DNA of 64,000 nucleotides. It comes from Massilia phyllostachyos. GTDB taxonomy: Bacteria; Pseudomonadota; Gammaproteobacteria; Burkholderiales; Burkholderiaceae_D. Both the position numbers and the translations under genes were made by a program. The notes below the pieces were generated by a model, which saw only the letters and a program-made list of their open reading frames with translations, searched no databases and was not told where the DNA came from. Shown here piece by piece: positions 48,457 to 56,317 of the stretch; the first letter of the stretch is position 1; each line of letters begins with the position of its first letter. The stretch covers positions 1 to 64,000 of the forward strand of contig NZ_JAJNOC010000009.1 in assembly GCF_021044825.1 (NCBI RefSeq). Direction: 5' to 3'.

Positions 48457-49341
48457 GTGAAAATCATTCGCACCATCCGCGCCATCGGCGCGCTGTGCCT
48501 GTTCCTCGTATCCGGCTGGGCCGCCGCCGCCAACTACACGCTCTGGATCAACGGCCGCACCGGCGGCGGCGCGGTCGGCAACTACAACGACTTCAGCTAC
48601 TGGGGCCCCGGCACCACGGCCGCCGGGGTCAACAAGAAGTCGGTCAACTGGGACGGGCGCAGCAGCATCGCCTCGCAGAACGGCAAGGTGCGCGACGCCC
48701 TCGACTGCTTCTGCACCGGGTCCAACTGGTGCTACATCGTCACCCATAGCGCGGGCGACCTGATGATGGGCTACACGCTGGCCAACTACGGCGGCTCGGC
48801 GCGCCTGAAGAAGAACGCCAGCGCCAACAGCGCCGGCGTGTGCGGCAACACCGATGGATCGAGCCAGGCCGGCTGGAACATCAAGTGGGTGAGGGCGGCC
48901 TCCGGCGCGGCGGGCGGCTCGGAGCTGTCGGACGTCGGCTCCTGGACCACCTCCGAGCCGCTGGTGCAGGACCTGAAGACGAGCACCGCGCGCGCCATGT
49001 ACAACCACAACACGACCCGCAACATCTGGTTCTACATGTACGCGGCCGCCAAGGGCACCGCCTATTCCGGCATCCTGCCGGGCCAGGACGACGAAGCCGT
49101 CGCCTACCACAGCACCGGCGGCGTGGCCGGCAGCGCGGGCGGGTCCTACTGCAATCCGAGCGACTGGTTCTGCAACGACCTGACGCTCGGCACCGCGGCC
49201 AATGAGGGCGGCAGCGCCAAGTGGAGCTACCACTCGGTGGCGTTCCGCGACGACGGCGAAGCCTACAACCACTACGCGAACGGCAACTGGGGCGGCATCG
49301 TCGGCGTGGTGCGCAGCGCGGTGGTGAGCAGTGCCCAGTAA
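48457..49341 (+). CDS. Secreted SAGD-motif protein, paralogue 2 (possible serine hydrolase)
   Basis: Close tandem paralogue of the preceding gene over its whole mature length; 294 residues. The GTG start at 48457 has GGAG 6 bases upstream and gives a proper signal (MKIIRTIRAIGALCLFLVSGWAAAA); an ATG twelve bases earlier and a longer ATG frame are less likely. The putative elbow is CYIVTHSAGDLMMGY (Ser98), closer to a canonical THSAG lipase/esterase elbow than in paralogue 1. The same Cys pattern, GQDDEAVAYHS and HSVAFRDDGEAYNHY are kept. The end overlaps the next gene by 11 bases, tying it to the anchored partner. Confidence 0.75.
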   Translation: MKIIRTIRAIGALCLFLVSGWAAAANYTLWINGRTGGGAVGNYNDFSYWGPGTTAAGVNKKSVNWDGRSSIASQNGKVRDALDCFCTGSNWCYIVTHSAGDLMMGYTLANYGGSARLKKNASANSAGVCGNTDGSSQAGWNIKWVRAASGAAGGSELSDVGSWTTSEPLVQDLKTSTARAMYNHNTTRNIWFYMYAAAKGTAYSGILPGQDDEAVAYHSTGGVAGSAGGSYCNPSDWFCNDLTLGTAANEGGSAKWSYHSVAFRDDGEAYNHYANGNWGGIVGVVRSAVVSSAQ

Positions 49342-50611
49342 GCGGCCAGCAGCGTTCATCGGGGCCGGCGTGGCGATCGCCGCGGCGCTGGCCCTGTGGC
49401 TCGGGCGCAGCGGCCCCGATGCGGCGCCCCGGACCGCGAGTGCGCCGCAGCCCGCCGGCCCGCAGTTCTTCGGCGCCGTCCCCGATGACGGCGGCCTGCC
49501 CATCCCGAGCGACCGGGACGAGCGCCGCCGCCAGCTGCTCGAGCAGGTCCAGCTGACCGACCACACCTATTGCAGCTACCTGGAGGGCAGCAAGTACCCG
49601 ATGGAGTCGCGCCCGGTGGCGCAGAACCCGGACCAGGTCCATCCGAACCAGCCCATCCAGGAGGCGAACCCGATGCGCACGGAAGGCGGCGGCACCAACA
49701 ATACGGTGCTGCTGCAGACCTCGCAGTCGCACGTTTACCTGGCCGCCGGCGAAGCCGCCGCTTTCTCCCTGCGCGCCGTCGACGGCAAGGGCCAGACCCT
49801 GCCGCTGGTGGTCACGCGCGCGGTGGCCCAGGGCATGACCTACGGGTCCAGCCGGCCGACGCCGCAGGTGGCGGTGCCGTTCGTGGACGATGGCGGCGGC
49901 GCCGACCCGGTCGCCGGCGACAACGCTTATGCCGGCGTATTGGCCCCGGGCCAGGGCGGCCTGGCGGGCTTTCACGGCACCATCCGCATCGAAGTACGCT
50001 ACACGGCCGGCGGGCGCAGCGGCTTCGCCCTGTTCGACGTGATCTACACGCCGGTGCTGCCGGCCACCTGGACCGGCAAGGCGCGCGAGGCGGTGGAGGA
50101 AGGTTCGCTGCACTACTACCTGGGCCTGGAAGTGCGCCAGCCCGGCCGCTACGTCGTCACCGGCCGCGTCGACGACGCGCGCGGCAAGCCCTTCGCGGTG
50201 GCGACCTTCAACGACGTGCTGCAGACCGGCACGCGCGAAGTGAAGCTGACGGTGTTCGGCAAGCTGCTCAAGGACGAGACGCCGGCCATGCCGCTGACCC
50301 TGCGCGACGTCGACGGCTACCTGCTGCGCGAGAACGTCGACCCGGACCGCCTGCAGGTAGCCCGCCTGCAGGGCCGCGTGCTGAGCGGGCGTGCGCGCTC
50401 GCTCGATGGCGTGTCGGATGCCGAATGGCAGAGCGAGGAGCGCAGCCGCTACCTGGCGGAATACGCGAAGGACCGCCAGGCCGCGCGCGCCGCGCTGGGC
50501 GCCTTCGATCCGGCGCAGCCGCTGCCGCAAAGCGCCTGCGCGCCGGCGGGCATGGCGCAGATGGGGAAACTTACGCCGCCAGCAGCGGGAAGCGCCCGAC
50601 CAGGCAGCTGA
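49331..50611 (+). CDS. Membrane-anchored exported protein of unknown function, partner of the SAGD paralogues
   Basis: Protein of 426 residues, GTG start, overlapping paralogue 2 by 11 bases. One N-terminal transmembrane helix (AAFIGAGVAIAAALALWLG) is followed by a large extracytoplasmic part. That includes SHVYLAAGEAAAFSLRAVDGKGQ, a beta-rich middle with VPFVDDGGGADPVAGDNAYAGVL, and YYLGLEVRQPGRYVVTGRVDD, which resemble immunoglobulin-like or choice-of-anchor domains. The anchored layout is like that of lipase foldases, but the sequence lacks features I would recognise from that family. The function is unknown; operon context suggests it serves the two secreted proteins. Its last codons overlap a small antisense gene. 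Confidence 0.75.
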   Translation: MPSKRPAAFIGAGVAIAAALALWLGRSGPDAAPRTASAPQPAGPQFFGAVPDDGGLPIPSDRDERRRQLLEQVQLTDHTYCSYLEGSKYPMESRPVAQNPDQVHPNQPIQEANPMRTEGGGTNNTVLLQTSQSHVYLAAGEAAAFSLRAVDGKGQTLPLVVTRAVAQGMTYGSSRPTPQVAVPFVDDGGGADPVAGDNAYAGVLAPGQGGLAGFHGTIRIEVRYTAGGRSGFALFDVIYTPVLPATWTGKAREAVEEGSLHYYLGLEVRQPGRYVVTGRVDDARGKPFAVATFNDVLQTGTREVKLTVFGKLLKDETPAMPLTLRDVDGYLLRENVDPDRLQVARLQGRVLSGRARSLDGVSDAEWQSEERSRYLAEYAKDRQAARAALGAFDPAQPLPQSACAPAGMAQMGKLTPPAAGSARPGS

Positions 50612-50681
50612 GGGCGATCACTCCGCACAGCGTGCCGAAGGTGATCCAGCGGGTGCGCAGGGAGTTGGGGGCCTGGTGCAT
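50571..50681 (-). CDS. Small single-pass membrane protein, antisense to the 3' end of the preceding gene
   Basis: An ATG at 50681 preceded by CGGAGGATCGCC (strong ribosome binding site) opens a 36-residue frame, starting MHQAPNSLRTRW and ending GRFPLLAA. Residues 13-28 (ITFGTLCGVIALSCLV) form one hydrophobic helix with a basic N-terminal flank. It overlaps the last 41 bases of the plus-strand gene. The strong ribosome binding site and helix are the only evidence; no family is recognised. Confidence 0.5.
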   Translation of the reverse strand: MHQAPNSLRTRWITFGTLCGVIALSCLVGRFPLLAA

Positions 50682-50829
50682 GGCGATCCTCCGTGATGCG
50701 GGCGAAAAGACCATTGTTGCGCCGTCGAGGCATCCATGCGTTGCTGAGGATCAACTGCGCACCTATTTTTCCCCGAGACGGGCGGCAGCGTAAAATAGCG
50801 CCTTGAATTGAAGATTACGAAAGCACAGC

Positions 50830-51777
50830 ATGTCCATTCAATGGTTCCCGGGGCACATGAACGCGGCCAAGAAGGAAGCCGCCGAGCAGATGGAGAACAC
50901 CGACCTGGTGATCGAAGTCCTCGACGCCCGCCTGCCCGAGGCGAGCTGCAATCCCCTGGTCGAGGAGCTGCGCAAGTTCCGCCAGCGCCCCTGCCTGAAA
51001 ATCCTGAACAAGATCGACCTCGCCGATCCGCAGGCGACCGCGGCCTGGAAAGCGTTCTACGACGCCCAGGACGGCGTGACGGCCTATCCGATGACGACCA
51101 AGAAGCCGGGCGACGTCGCGCGCATCCCCGACATCTGCCAGTCGCTGGCCCCGCACCGCGGCGTACCCACCAAGCCGCTGCGCATCATGATCATGGGGAT
51201 CCCGAACGTCGGCAAGTCGACCCTGATGAACGCGCTGCTGAAAAAACGTGTCGCCAAGGTCGGCGACGAGCCGGCCGTGACGAAAACCCAGCAGAAGCTC
51301 TACCTCGGCAAGCACATGGTGCTGGTCGACACCCCCGGCATGCTGTGGCCGAAGATCGCCATGGCCAGCGACGGCCTGATGCTGGCCGCCAGCCATGCGG
51401 TCGGCTCCAACGCGCTGATCGAGGAGGAGGTGGCCGAATTCCTGGGCAACCTGCTGCTGGAGCGCTACCCGCAGCTGCTCACCGCGCGCTACGGTTTCAG
51501 GACCGAGGGCCTGGACGGCATCGCCGTGATCGAACAGGTGGCGGCGCGCCGCGGTTTCCGCATGCGCGGCGGCGACTTCGACTACGAAAAAGCGGCCCAC
51601 GTGCTGCTGCACGACTACCGCACCGGGGCGCTGGGAAGGATCAGCCTGGAGACGCCGGAAACGCGCGCGGCGGCCTTGACGCAGCACGCGGCCGAGATGG
51701 CCGAGAAGGCGCGCATCGCCGAAGAGAAAGCGGCGCTGAAGGCCGAAGAGGCCATGCGCGGCAAGCGCGGGACGTGA
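50830..51777 (+). CDS. rbgA: Ribosome biogenesis GTPase (YlqF/RbgA family)
   Basis: Circularly permuted GTPase that acts in late 50S subunit assembly. The 315-residue protein begins IQWFPGHMNAAKKE, and motif order is G4 (LNKIDLAD), G1 (MGIPNVGKSTLMN), G3 (DTPGMLWPK), as in the family. The C-terminus is Ala/Glu/Lys-rich and may bind RNA. A TAAAAT hexamer at about 50791 may be its -10 box. It converges on the dioxygenase gene with a MITE-like element between. Confidence 0.94.
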   Translation: MSIQWFPGHMNAAKKEAAEQMENTDLVIEVLDARLPEASCNPLVEELRKFRQRPCLKILNKIDLADPQATAAWKAFYDAQDGVTAYPMTTKKPGDVARIPDICQSLAPHRGVPTKPLRIMIMGIPNVGKSTLMNALLKKRVAKVGDEPAVTKTQQKLYLGKHMVLVDTPGMLWPKIAMASDGLMLAASHAVGSNALIEEEVAEFLGNLLLERYPQLLTARYGFRTEGLDGIAVIEQVAARRGFRMRGGDFDYEKAAHVLLHDYRTGALGRISLETPETRAAALTQHAAEMAEKARIAEEKAALKAEEAMRGKRGT

Positions 51778-51808
51778 TCCCGGTCGATTGGCTACCTAGA
51801 TCGCTCTT

Positions 51809-51914
51809 GTAGGGTGGGCGGTCCCCGCCCACGCGTTCAAATCACGTTTCCTGGCCCGCTCCGTGGCTTAACTCTCGTTCGTTGAACGCGTGGGCGGGGG
51901 ACCGCCCACCCTAC
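51809..51914. mobile_element. 106-bp MITE-like element with perfect terminal inverted repeats
   Basis: The ends are GTAGGGTGGGCGGTCC (51809-51824) and its exact reverse complement (51899-51914). Pairing continues inwards (CCGCCCACGCGTTCAA against TTGAACGCGTGGGCGG) with one extra G, giving arms of 32 and 33 bases and a 41-base centre. No target duplication is obvious. A related partial copy overlaps the serC stop at 20016. The element encodes the last 15 residues and the stop codon of the minus-strand dioxygenase. Confidence 0.8.
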
Positions 51915-52704
51915 CAAACCTGAAGCTCGATACGGTCAGGCTTCCGAAGAAATCATCTTCGTGATACACGCACGCCGCCGGCTCCCCACTTGCCGCGCCC
52001 GACGCCACCATTAACGGCAATAAATGCTCCTCCCGCGGATGCGCCACCCGCGCCATCGGCGCATCACTCCACCGCAACAACGCCGCATTGCGCGCGTCCG
52101 GAGCAAGCGCCATCGTCTCCTGCAGCCACCCATCGAAGGCGCGCGACGCCGCGCCACCGCCTGCCCCGAACTGCCGCAGATTGTGATACGACAGCCCGCT
52201 CCCGACGATCAGCACGCCCTCATCCCGTAACGGCGCCAGCGCGCGTCCGGCCTCGATGTGCGCCTGCGGATCGAGATCGCGCCGCAGCGACAGCTGCACC
52301 ACCGGCATCGCCGCGTCCGGATACACCGGATACAGCATCGAGAACGTCCCGTGGTCGAAGCCGCGTTCCGGGTCCAGCCCCGCCGGGTGGCCCGCCGCCG
52401 TCAACAGCCCGGCCACGCGCCGCGCCAGCGCAGGTTCGCCCGGCGCCGGATAAGCGATCCGGTAGGTATGCGGCGGAAAGCCGCCATAGTCGTAGATCAT
52501 CCCGGGCGCGCTGCTTGAAGACACCATGAAGCCCGGCGTCTCCCAGTGGCTGGTCACCACCAGCACCGCGCGCGCCCGCTCGCCGGCTTCATGCCGCATC
52601 GCCTTCAGCGACGCTTCCAGCCGGTCGTAGGCCGGGCCGTACTGGTCCTTCATCCACGGCCAGGGGCCGCCGCCGTGGGACACGAAATAGGTGGGCAAAG
52701 TCAT
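51868..52704 (-). CDS. DODA-type extradiol ring-opening dioxygenase (YgiD-like) with repeat-derived C-terminus
   Basis: Non-haem iron (or zinc) dioxygenase of the LigB/4,5-DOPA dioxygenase family, 278 residues. Metal-binding and active-site histidines lie in YFVSHGGGPWPW, VVTSHWETP, GFDHGTFSML and REEHLLPLMVA. The start (MTLPTYF) is the typical one for the family. The natural end of relatives falls near SSFRFG; the additional 15 residues, RVGGPPPTRSTNES and the stop, are encoded inside the 106-bp inverted-repeat element, so insertion has replaced the original stop. Confidence 0.92.
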   Translation of the reverse strand: MTLPTYFVSHGGGPWPWMKDQYGPAYDRLEASLKAMRHEAGERARAVLVVTSHWETPGFMVSSSSAPGMIYDYGGFPPHTYRIAYPAPGEPALARRVAGLLTAAGHPAGLDPERGFDHGTFSMLYPVYPDAAMPVVQLSLRRDLDPQAHIEAGRALAPLRDEGVLIVGSGLSYHNLRQFGAGGGAASRAFDGWLQETMALAPDARNAALLRWSDAPMARVAHPREEHLLPLMVASGAASGEPAACVYHEDDFFGSLTVSSFRFGRVGGPPPTRSTNES

Positions 52705-52756
52705 GGGTGCTCCGCTCGATCGACGTCGAAACACCCATGGTAGCGCAGGATGGAAA

Positions 52757-53668
52757 TCAGCGTGGGCGGGCCATTTCCATCAGCCCGAACAGGCGCGCGC
52801 AGCGCATCCAGGCCAGCACCAGCACGGCCAGCTGGGCCAGCGCGAAGCCGCCCAGCAAGCTGCCCAGGCCCAGCGCCGGCACGTTGATGCGCGCCACCGC
52901 CAGCAGTCCGGCCAGCCCGAAGCCGACGATCGTCACGCCGAAGTAGACCCCGAGCGTGGCCAGCGGCCGGCGCACGAGCAGCTTGAGGCCCGCCACCCAG
53001 GCCAGCACCGCCGAGCGGCGCCGCCGGTCCAGCGCCAGCTGGGCGCGGCCCGCGTCCAGGGTCGCATGCGCCAGCAGGAGCAGTATCGCCATGACGACGG
53101 TGGCGCCCAGCTGCGCATTGCTGGCCGAGGATTCCAGCACCGCGCCGGCTGCATGGTCGGAAGCGGCGCCCGCGCCGATCCCGCCCAGGAAGGCGGCCAG
53201 GCCGAGCGGCACGATGGCCCAGACCAGGGTGCGCAGCAGGCGTCCGTATTCGCGCACCCCGCCGGCGGCCAGGGCGGCGAAGCCCAGTGGCGCCGGGGCC
53301 CGCGCCGCGCTGATGGCGGCGCCGGTCAGCAGGGGCGAGAGCAGCAGGGTCAATACCACGGCGACCAGGCCGCCGCCGCCGAGCGCCGCGGCGTGCTGCG
53401 GATGCAGGCTGGCCAGGTCGGTGATCGCGGCCAGGTCGAGGCGCTGGGCCAGCACGCCGGCCTGCACGCTATGGTCGAAGGCGGCGCCGAACATGCGCCA
53501 GACCGGCAGGCTGGCCACCAGGGCCGGCAGCAGTAGACCGAGCAGCCAGAGCAGCATCAGGCGCCATTGCAGGGCGGGGCGCAGGGCGGCGCGCAGGCCG
53601 CGGCGCTCGGGCGCAGCGGAGGAGTGGACGGCCTGGGGCGTCTCGAGGGTCGGTTGCATGGTCGTCAT
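52757..53668 (-). CDS. Polytopic membrane protein of unknown function
   Basis: Integral membrane protein of 303 residues with about six hydrophobic helices (for example LMLLWLLGLLLPALVASL, GGGLVAVVLTLLLSPLLTG, TLVWAIVPLGLAAFLGG, FGVTIVGFGLAGLLAVA, ALAQLAVLVLAW). The start at 53668 overlaps the stop of the M1 peptidase gene (ATGA), so the two are co-translated; the upstream open frame to 53860 lies inside that gene. No catalytic motif or known family is recognised. Context suggests it works with the M1 peptidase. Confidence 0.75.
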   Translation of the reverse strand: MTTMQPTLETPQAVHSSAAPERRGLRAALRPALQWRLMLLWLLGLLLPALVASLPVWRMFGAAFDHSVQAGVLAQRLDLAAITDLASLHPQHAAALGGGGLVAVVLTLLLSPLLTGAAISAARAPAPLGFAALAAGGVREYGRLLRTLVWAIVPLGLAAFLGGIGAGAASDHAAGAVLESSASNAQLGATVVMAILLLLAHATLDAGRAQLALDRRRRSAVLAWVAGLKLLVRRPLATLGVYFGVTIVGFGLAGLLAVARINVPALGLGSLLGGFALAQLAVLVLAWMRCARLFGLMEMARPR

Positions 53669-55878
53669 ACGGTGGCGATGAAGGAGAGAAGGAGCTGGAT
53701 GAAGGCCATCGCGTCGCTGGCCCAGCGGCGTGACGCGCGGCTGTCCTTGTCGAGCGTGCGGCTGTCGTCGAGCTTGTTGACGTCGAGGTAGTGGCTGCGG
53801 CGCGGGTCGAGCACGGCCGACACGGCCCTGGCCGGCTTGGTCCAGCTGAAGGTGCGCCACTTCTCGTTCGCGTGCCAGGCCACGGTCTCGCTGCTGCCGT
53901 CGGCGAAATGCACCACCAGCGTCTGCGGCACGTTCGCGCCTTCGCGCCGCAGCGTCACCTGGGTGCGCCAGGGGAAGGGGCCGCGGCCCTCCTTGGCGTC
54001 GGGATTGGCCTTCTTCCAGTCGGCCCGCACCTTCGCAATGCGCTTGTCGAGGTCGGCCCGGGTTTCCTCGATCCGCTTGCCGTTTTCCAGGCGGGTGCCG
54101 GCCAGCGGCAGCACTTCCTCGCTGGCGATCTCGCTCACGCGGTCGTCCACCCGCGCCACCGCATACATCTGCGCCGCGAACACCTCTTCGACCACGGCGC
54201 GCTGGCCGCTGCCGTCGGCCAGCGCTTCGCGGAAGTCGGCCACGCTCGGGTGGCGGAACTTCCAGCGCCGGTAGTATTCCTTGAAGCCGCGCTCGATCGC
54301 CTCGCGCCCGATGCGCTCCTCGAGGTCGCGCATCACCAGGGCCGTGCGGTTGTAGACCGGGCCGATGCCCTGCAGGCGGTTCCAGGCGTTCTGGCCGGGC
54401 GCGTCGGCCGGCTTGTCGCGCGGCGAGCCGACCCGCACGATGTCGAAGGCGTCGAAGGCCGGGTCGATGCCGATCCGTTTCAGGAAGGGCGGCATCGGGT
54501 GCGCCTGCTGGCCGCGCTCGCGCAGCATGCGGTTGTCCCAGTACTCGTTCAGGCCCTCGTCCAGCATCGGCTCCTCGAACTCGTTGCTGGCCAGGATGCC
54601 GTAGAAGTAGCCGTGGCCGAATTCGTGGATGGTCACGCCTTCCAGCAGGAATTCGTCGAGCGAATTCGGTTCCACGGTCGCGTGGCCGGAGGCGGTGAAG
54701 AAGGTCGGGTACTCCATCCCGCCCGCTTCGGTGGCGTTATACGGCGGAATGACGACCGTCAGCGTGCGGTAGGGGTAGGGGCCGAGGGTGCGCGAGAACC
54801 AGCTCAGGGAATCCTTGGCCGCCTTCATGGCCGGCTTGGCGCTGGCCTCGTACTCGGGCGGGAACAGCACCTGCACCGTCACGGTCGGGCTGCCGGGGCC
54901 GGTCCAGGTCTCGACCAGCGGCGCGGCGCTGCGCTTGTCCGCGGTCCAGGCGAAATCGTGGACGTCGTGCTGCACGTAGCGGTGCGTGAGCAGGCCGTTC
55001 TTCTCGAGCGGTTTACCTTGCAGCTCGCCGGTGGCGCCCACCGTGTAGCCCTTCGGGACCGTCAGGCTGACGTCATAGCTGCCGAAGTCGGCGTAGAACT
55101 CGGACTCCATGTGGAATTCGTGGGCGTTCCAGCGCGGGCTTGTCGCGCCGCGCTCGCCCGGCAGTTCCAGCACCGCGATCTTGGGGAACCACTGCGCCAC
55201 CAGGTGGAAGCTGCCGAAGTAGCCGGTGCGCGCGATCACGCGCGGCAGCTGGGTGGTGAAGTCGATGTCGAGGGTGGTGCTGGCGCCCGGCTGCACCGCT
55301 TCCGGCAAGTCCAGGCGCGCGACCGTGTGGTCGGTGCTCGGGCCGCCGTCCGGCTGGACGAAGCGCCACGGCACGTTCGCCGCGCCCTGGCGCACGCCGC
55401 GCATGGCGATGTGGCCCCATTCGCCGTCTTCCGTGCCGACGCCGCTGCGAAAGCCTTCGCCGCGCTGGCGCATCTCGGTGAAGAAGGTGCTGCCTTCGCC
55501 TTCGAAGGCGTTCATGTAGAGGTGGACGTAGACGCTGCGTACCGGCACCGCGCTGCGGTTGCGCCAGGTGAGGGCCTGGCGTCCCGTGACCACGTGCCTG
55601 GCCGGGTCGAGGGTGGCCTCGATGCGGTAGCCGACCACCCGGTCCGACAGGGTGGCGTGGTCGCCGGTGCGCACGCCGCCCCAGGCATTGGCGGCGCTGG
55701 GAGTGGTGATGGCGGCGGCGTCGGGTGCGGCGAGGGCGATGCCGTCGAGCGCGGGCGGGACGGCGGCGGGCGGCGGCTTGTTCGCCTGGGCCTGGGCCAG
55801 CCAGGCGCCGGCGGCGCCGGCTGCGAGCACGGCGGCGGCGAGCGCCGCGTGCAAGGTGCGGCGTGCTTGAAAATGCAT
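53665..55878 (-). CDS. Exported M1 family zinc metallopeptidase
   Basis: Gluzincin aminopeptidase-like protein of 737 residues. A cleavable signal or anchor (AALAAAVLAAGAAGAWLAQAQA) starts at 55878; 34 residues of upstream frame have no signal character. The zinc site is HEFGH (TIHEFGHGYF) with the third ligand in LDEGLNEYWDN; GGMEYP stands where the exopeptidase GxMEN motif is expected, so N-terminal amine recognition may differ. The region before it is the usual beta-saddle domain. The C-terminus is predicted hydrophobic (MAFIQLLLSFIATV). It is coupled to a six-helix membrane protein. Confidence 0.92.
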   Translation of the reverse strand: MHFQARRTLHAALAAAVLAAGAAGAWLAQAQANKPPPAAVPPALDGIALAAPDAAAITTPSAANAWGGVRTGDHATLSDRVVGYRIEATLDPARHVVTGRQALTWRNRSAVPVRSVYVHLYMNAFEGEGSTFFTEMRQRGEGFRSGVGTEDGEWGHIAMRGVRQGAANVPWRFVQPDGGPSTDHTVARLDLPEAVQPGASTTLDIDFTTQLPRVIARTGYFGSFHLVAQWFPKIAVLELPGERGATSPRWNAHEFHMESEFYADFGSYDVSLTVPKGYTVGATGELQGKPLEKNGLLTHRYVQHDVHDFAWTADKRSAAPLVETWTGPGSPTVTVQVLFPPEYEASAKPAMKAAKDSLSWFSRTLGPYPYRTLTVVIPPYNATEAGGMEYPTFFTASGHATVEPNSLDEFLLEGVTIHEFGHGYFYGILASNEFEEPMLDEGLNEYWDNRMLRERGQQAHPMPPFLKRIGIDPAFDAFDIVRVGSPRDKPADAPGQNAWNRLQGIGPVYNRTALVMRDLEERIGREAIERGFKEYYRRWKFRHPSVADFREALADGSGQRAVVEEVFAAQMYAVARVDDRVSEIASEEVLPLAGTRLENGKRIEETRADLDKRIAKVRADWKKANPDAKEGRGPFPWRTQVTLRREGANVPQTLVVHFADGSSETVAWHANEKWRTFSWTKPARAVSAVLDPRRSHYLDVNKLDDSRTLDKDSRASRRWASDAMAFIQLLLSFIATV

Positions 55879-56004
55879 GCGGGACTCCCTGTATTGTCGT
55901 TTGAGAACGAATATACCCAGCATGGGGAAGAAACGCCATGCACATGCGATAGACCGCAGGAATAGGCGACAGGATGGCAAAAAACGCCAAAAATCTTGTC
56001 AGGT

Positions 56005-56010
56005 TATAAT
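56005..56010 (+). promoter_or_regulatory. Consensus -10 box of the btuB operon
   Basis: A perfect TATAAT lies 12 bases before the first conserved base of the cobalamin riboswitch. No good -35 hexamer is visible at 17 bases; transcription would start at about 56017, right at the riboswitch. Confidence 0.6.
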
Positions 56011-56021
56011 CCGCCCCGTTC

Positions 56022-56222
56022 TGGTGCACGCGCAGGCAATCGACTGCGCAGTTAAACGGGAAACACGAGGCTGAAGCGCTCCGCGCCAAACGCCGAGATG
56101 TGCTGCCCCCGCAACGGTCAACAAGCGCTACCGCATGGCGGTGGCAGGCTGTCCCGATCACCACTGTGCTCGCGCGCAGGAAGGTGGGACAGTCCGACTT
56201 GCAAGCCCGGATACCGGCCAGG
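56022..56222 (+). promoter_or_regulatory. Cobalamin (adenosylcobalamin) riboswitch
   Basis: Conserved blocks of the B12 aptamer appear in order: GGTGC (56023 onward), TTAAACGGGAAACACG, CTGCCCCCGCAACGGT, and the B12 box GCAAGCCCGGATACCGGCC (56201-56219). Binding of cobalamin folds the leader and lowers expression of the downstream uptake genes. The remaining 95 bases to the btuB ATG form the expression platform; the weak ribosome binding site there suggests control of translation, but a terminator is not clear. Confidence 0.93.
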
Positions 56223-56317
56223 ACAGGGGGAAGCGCGCACATGCCCAGGGCATCCGCGTCTTCCGTTGACTCCGGTGTGCGGGGACGCAGGCCGGTGCTT
56301 TTACCGAGAACATCCAC

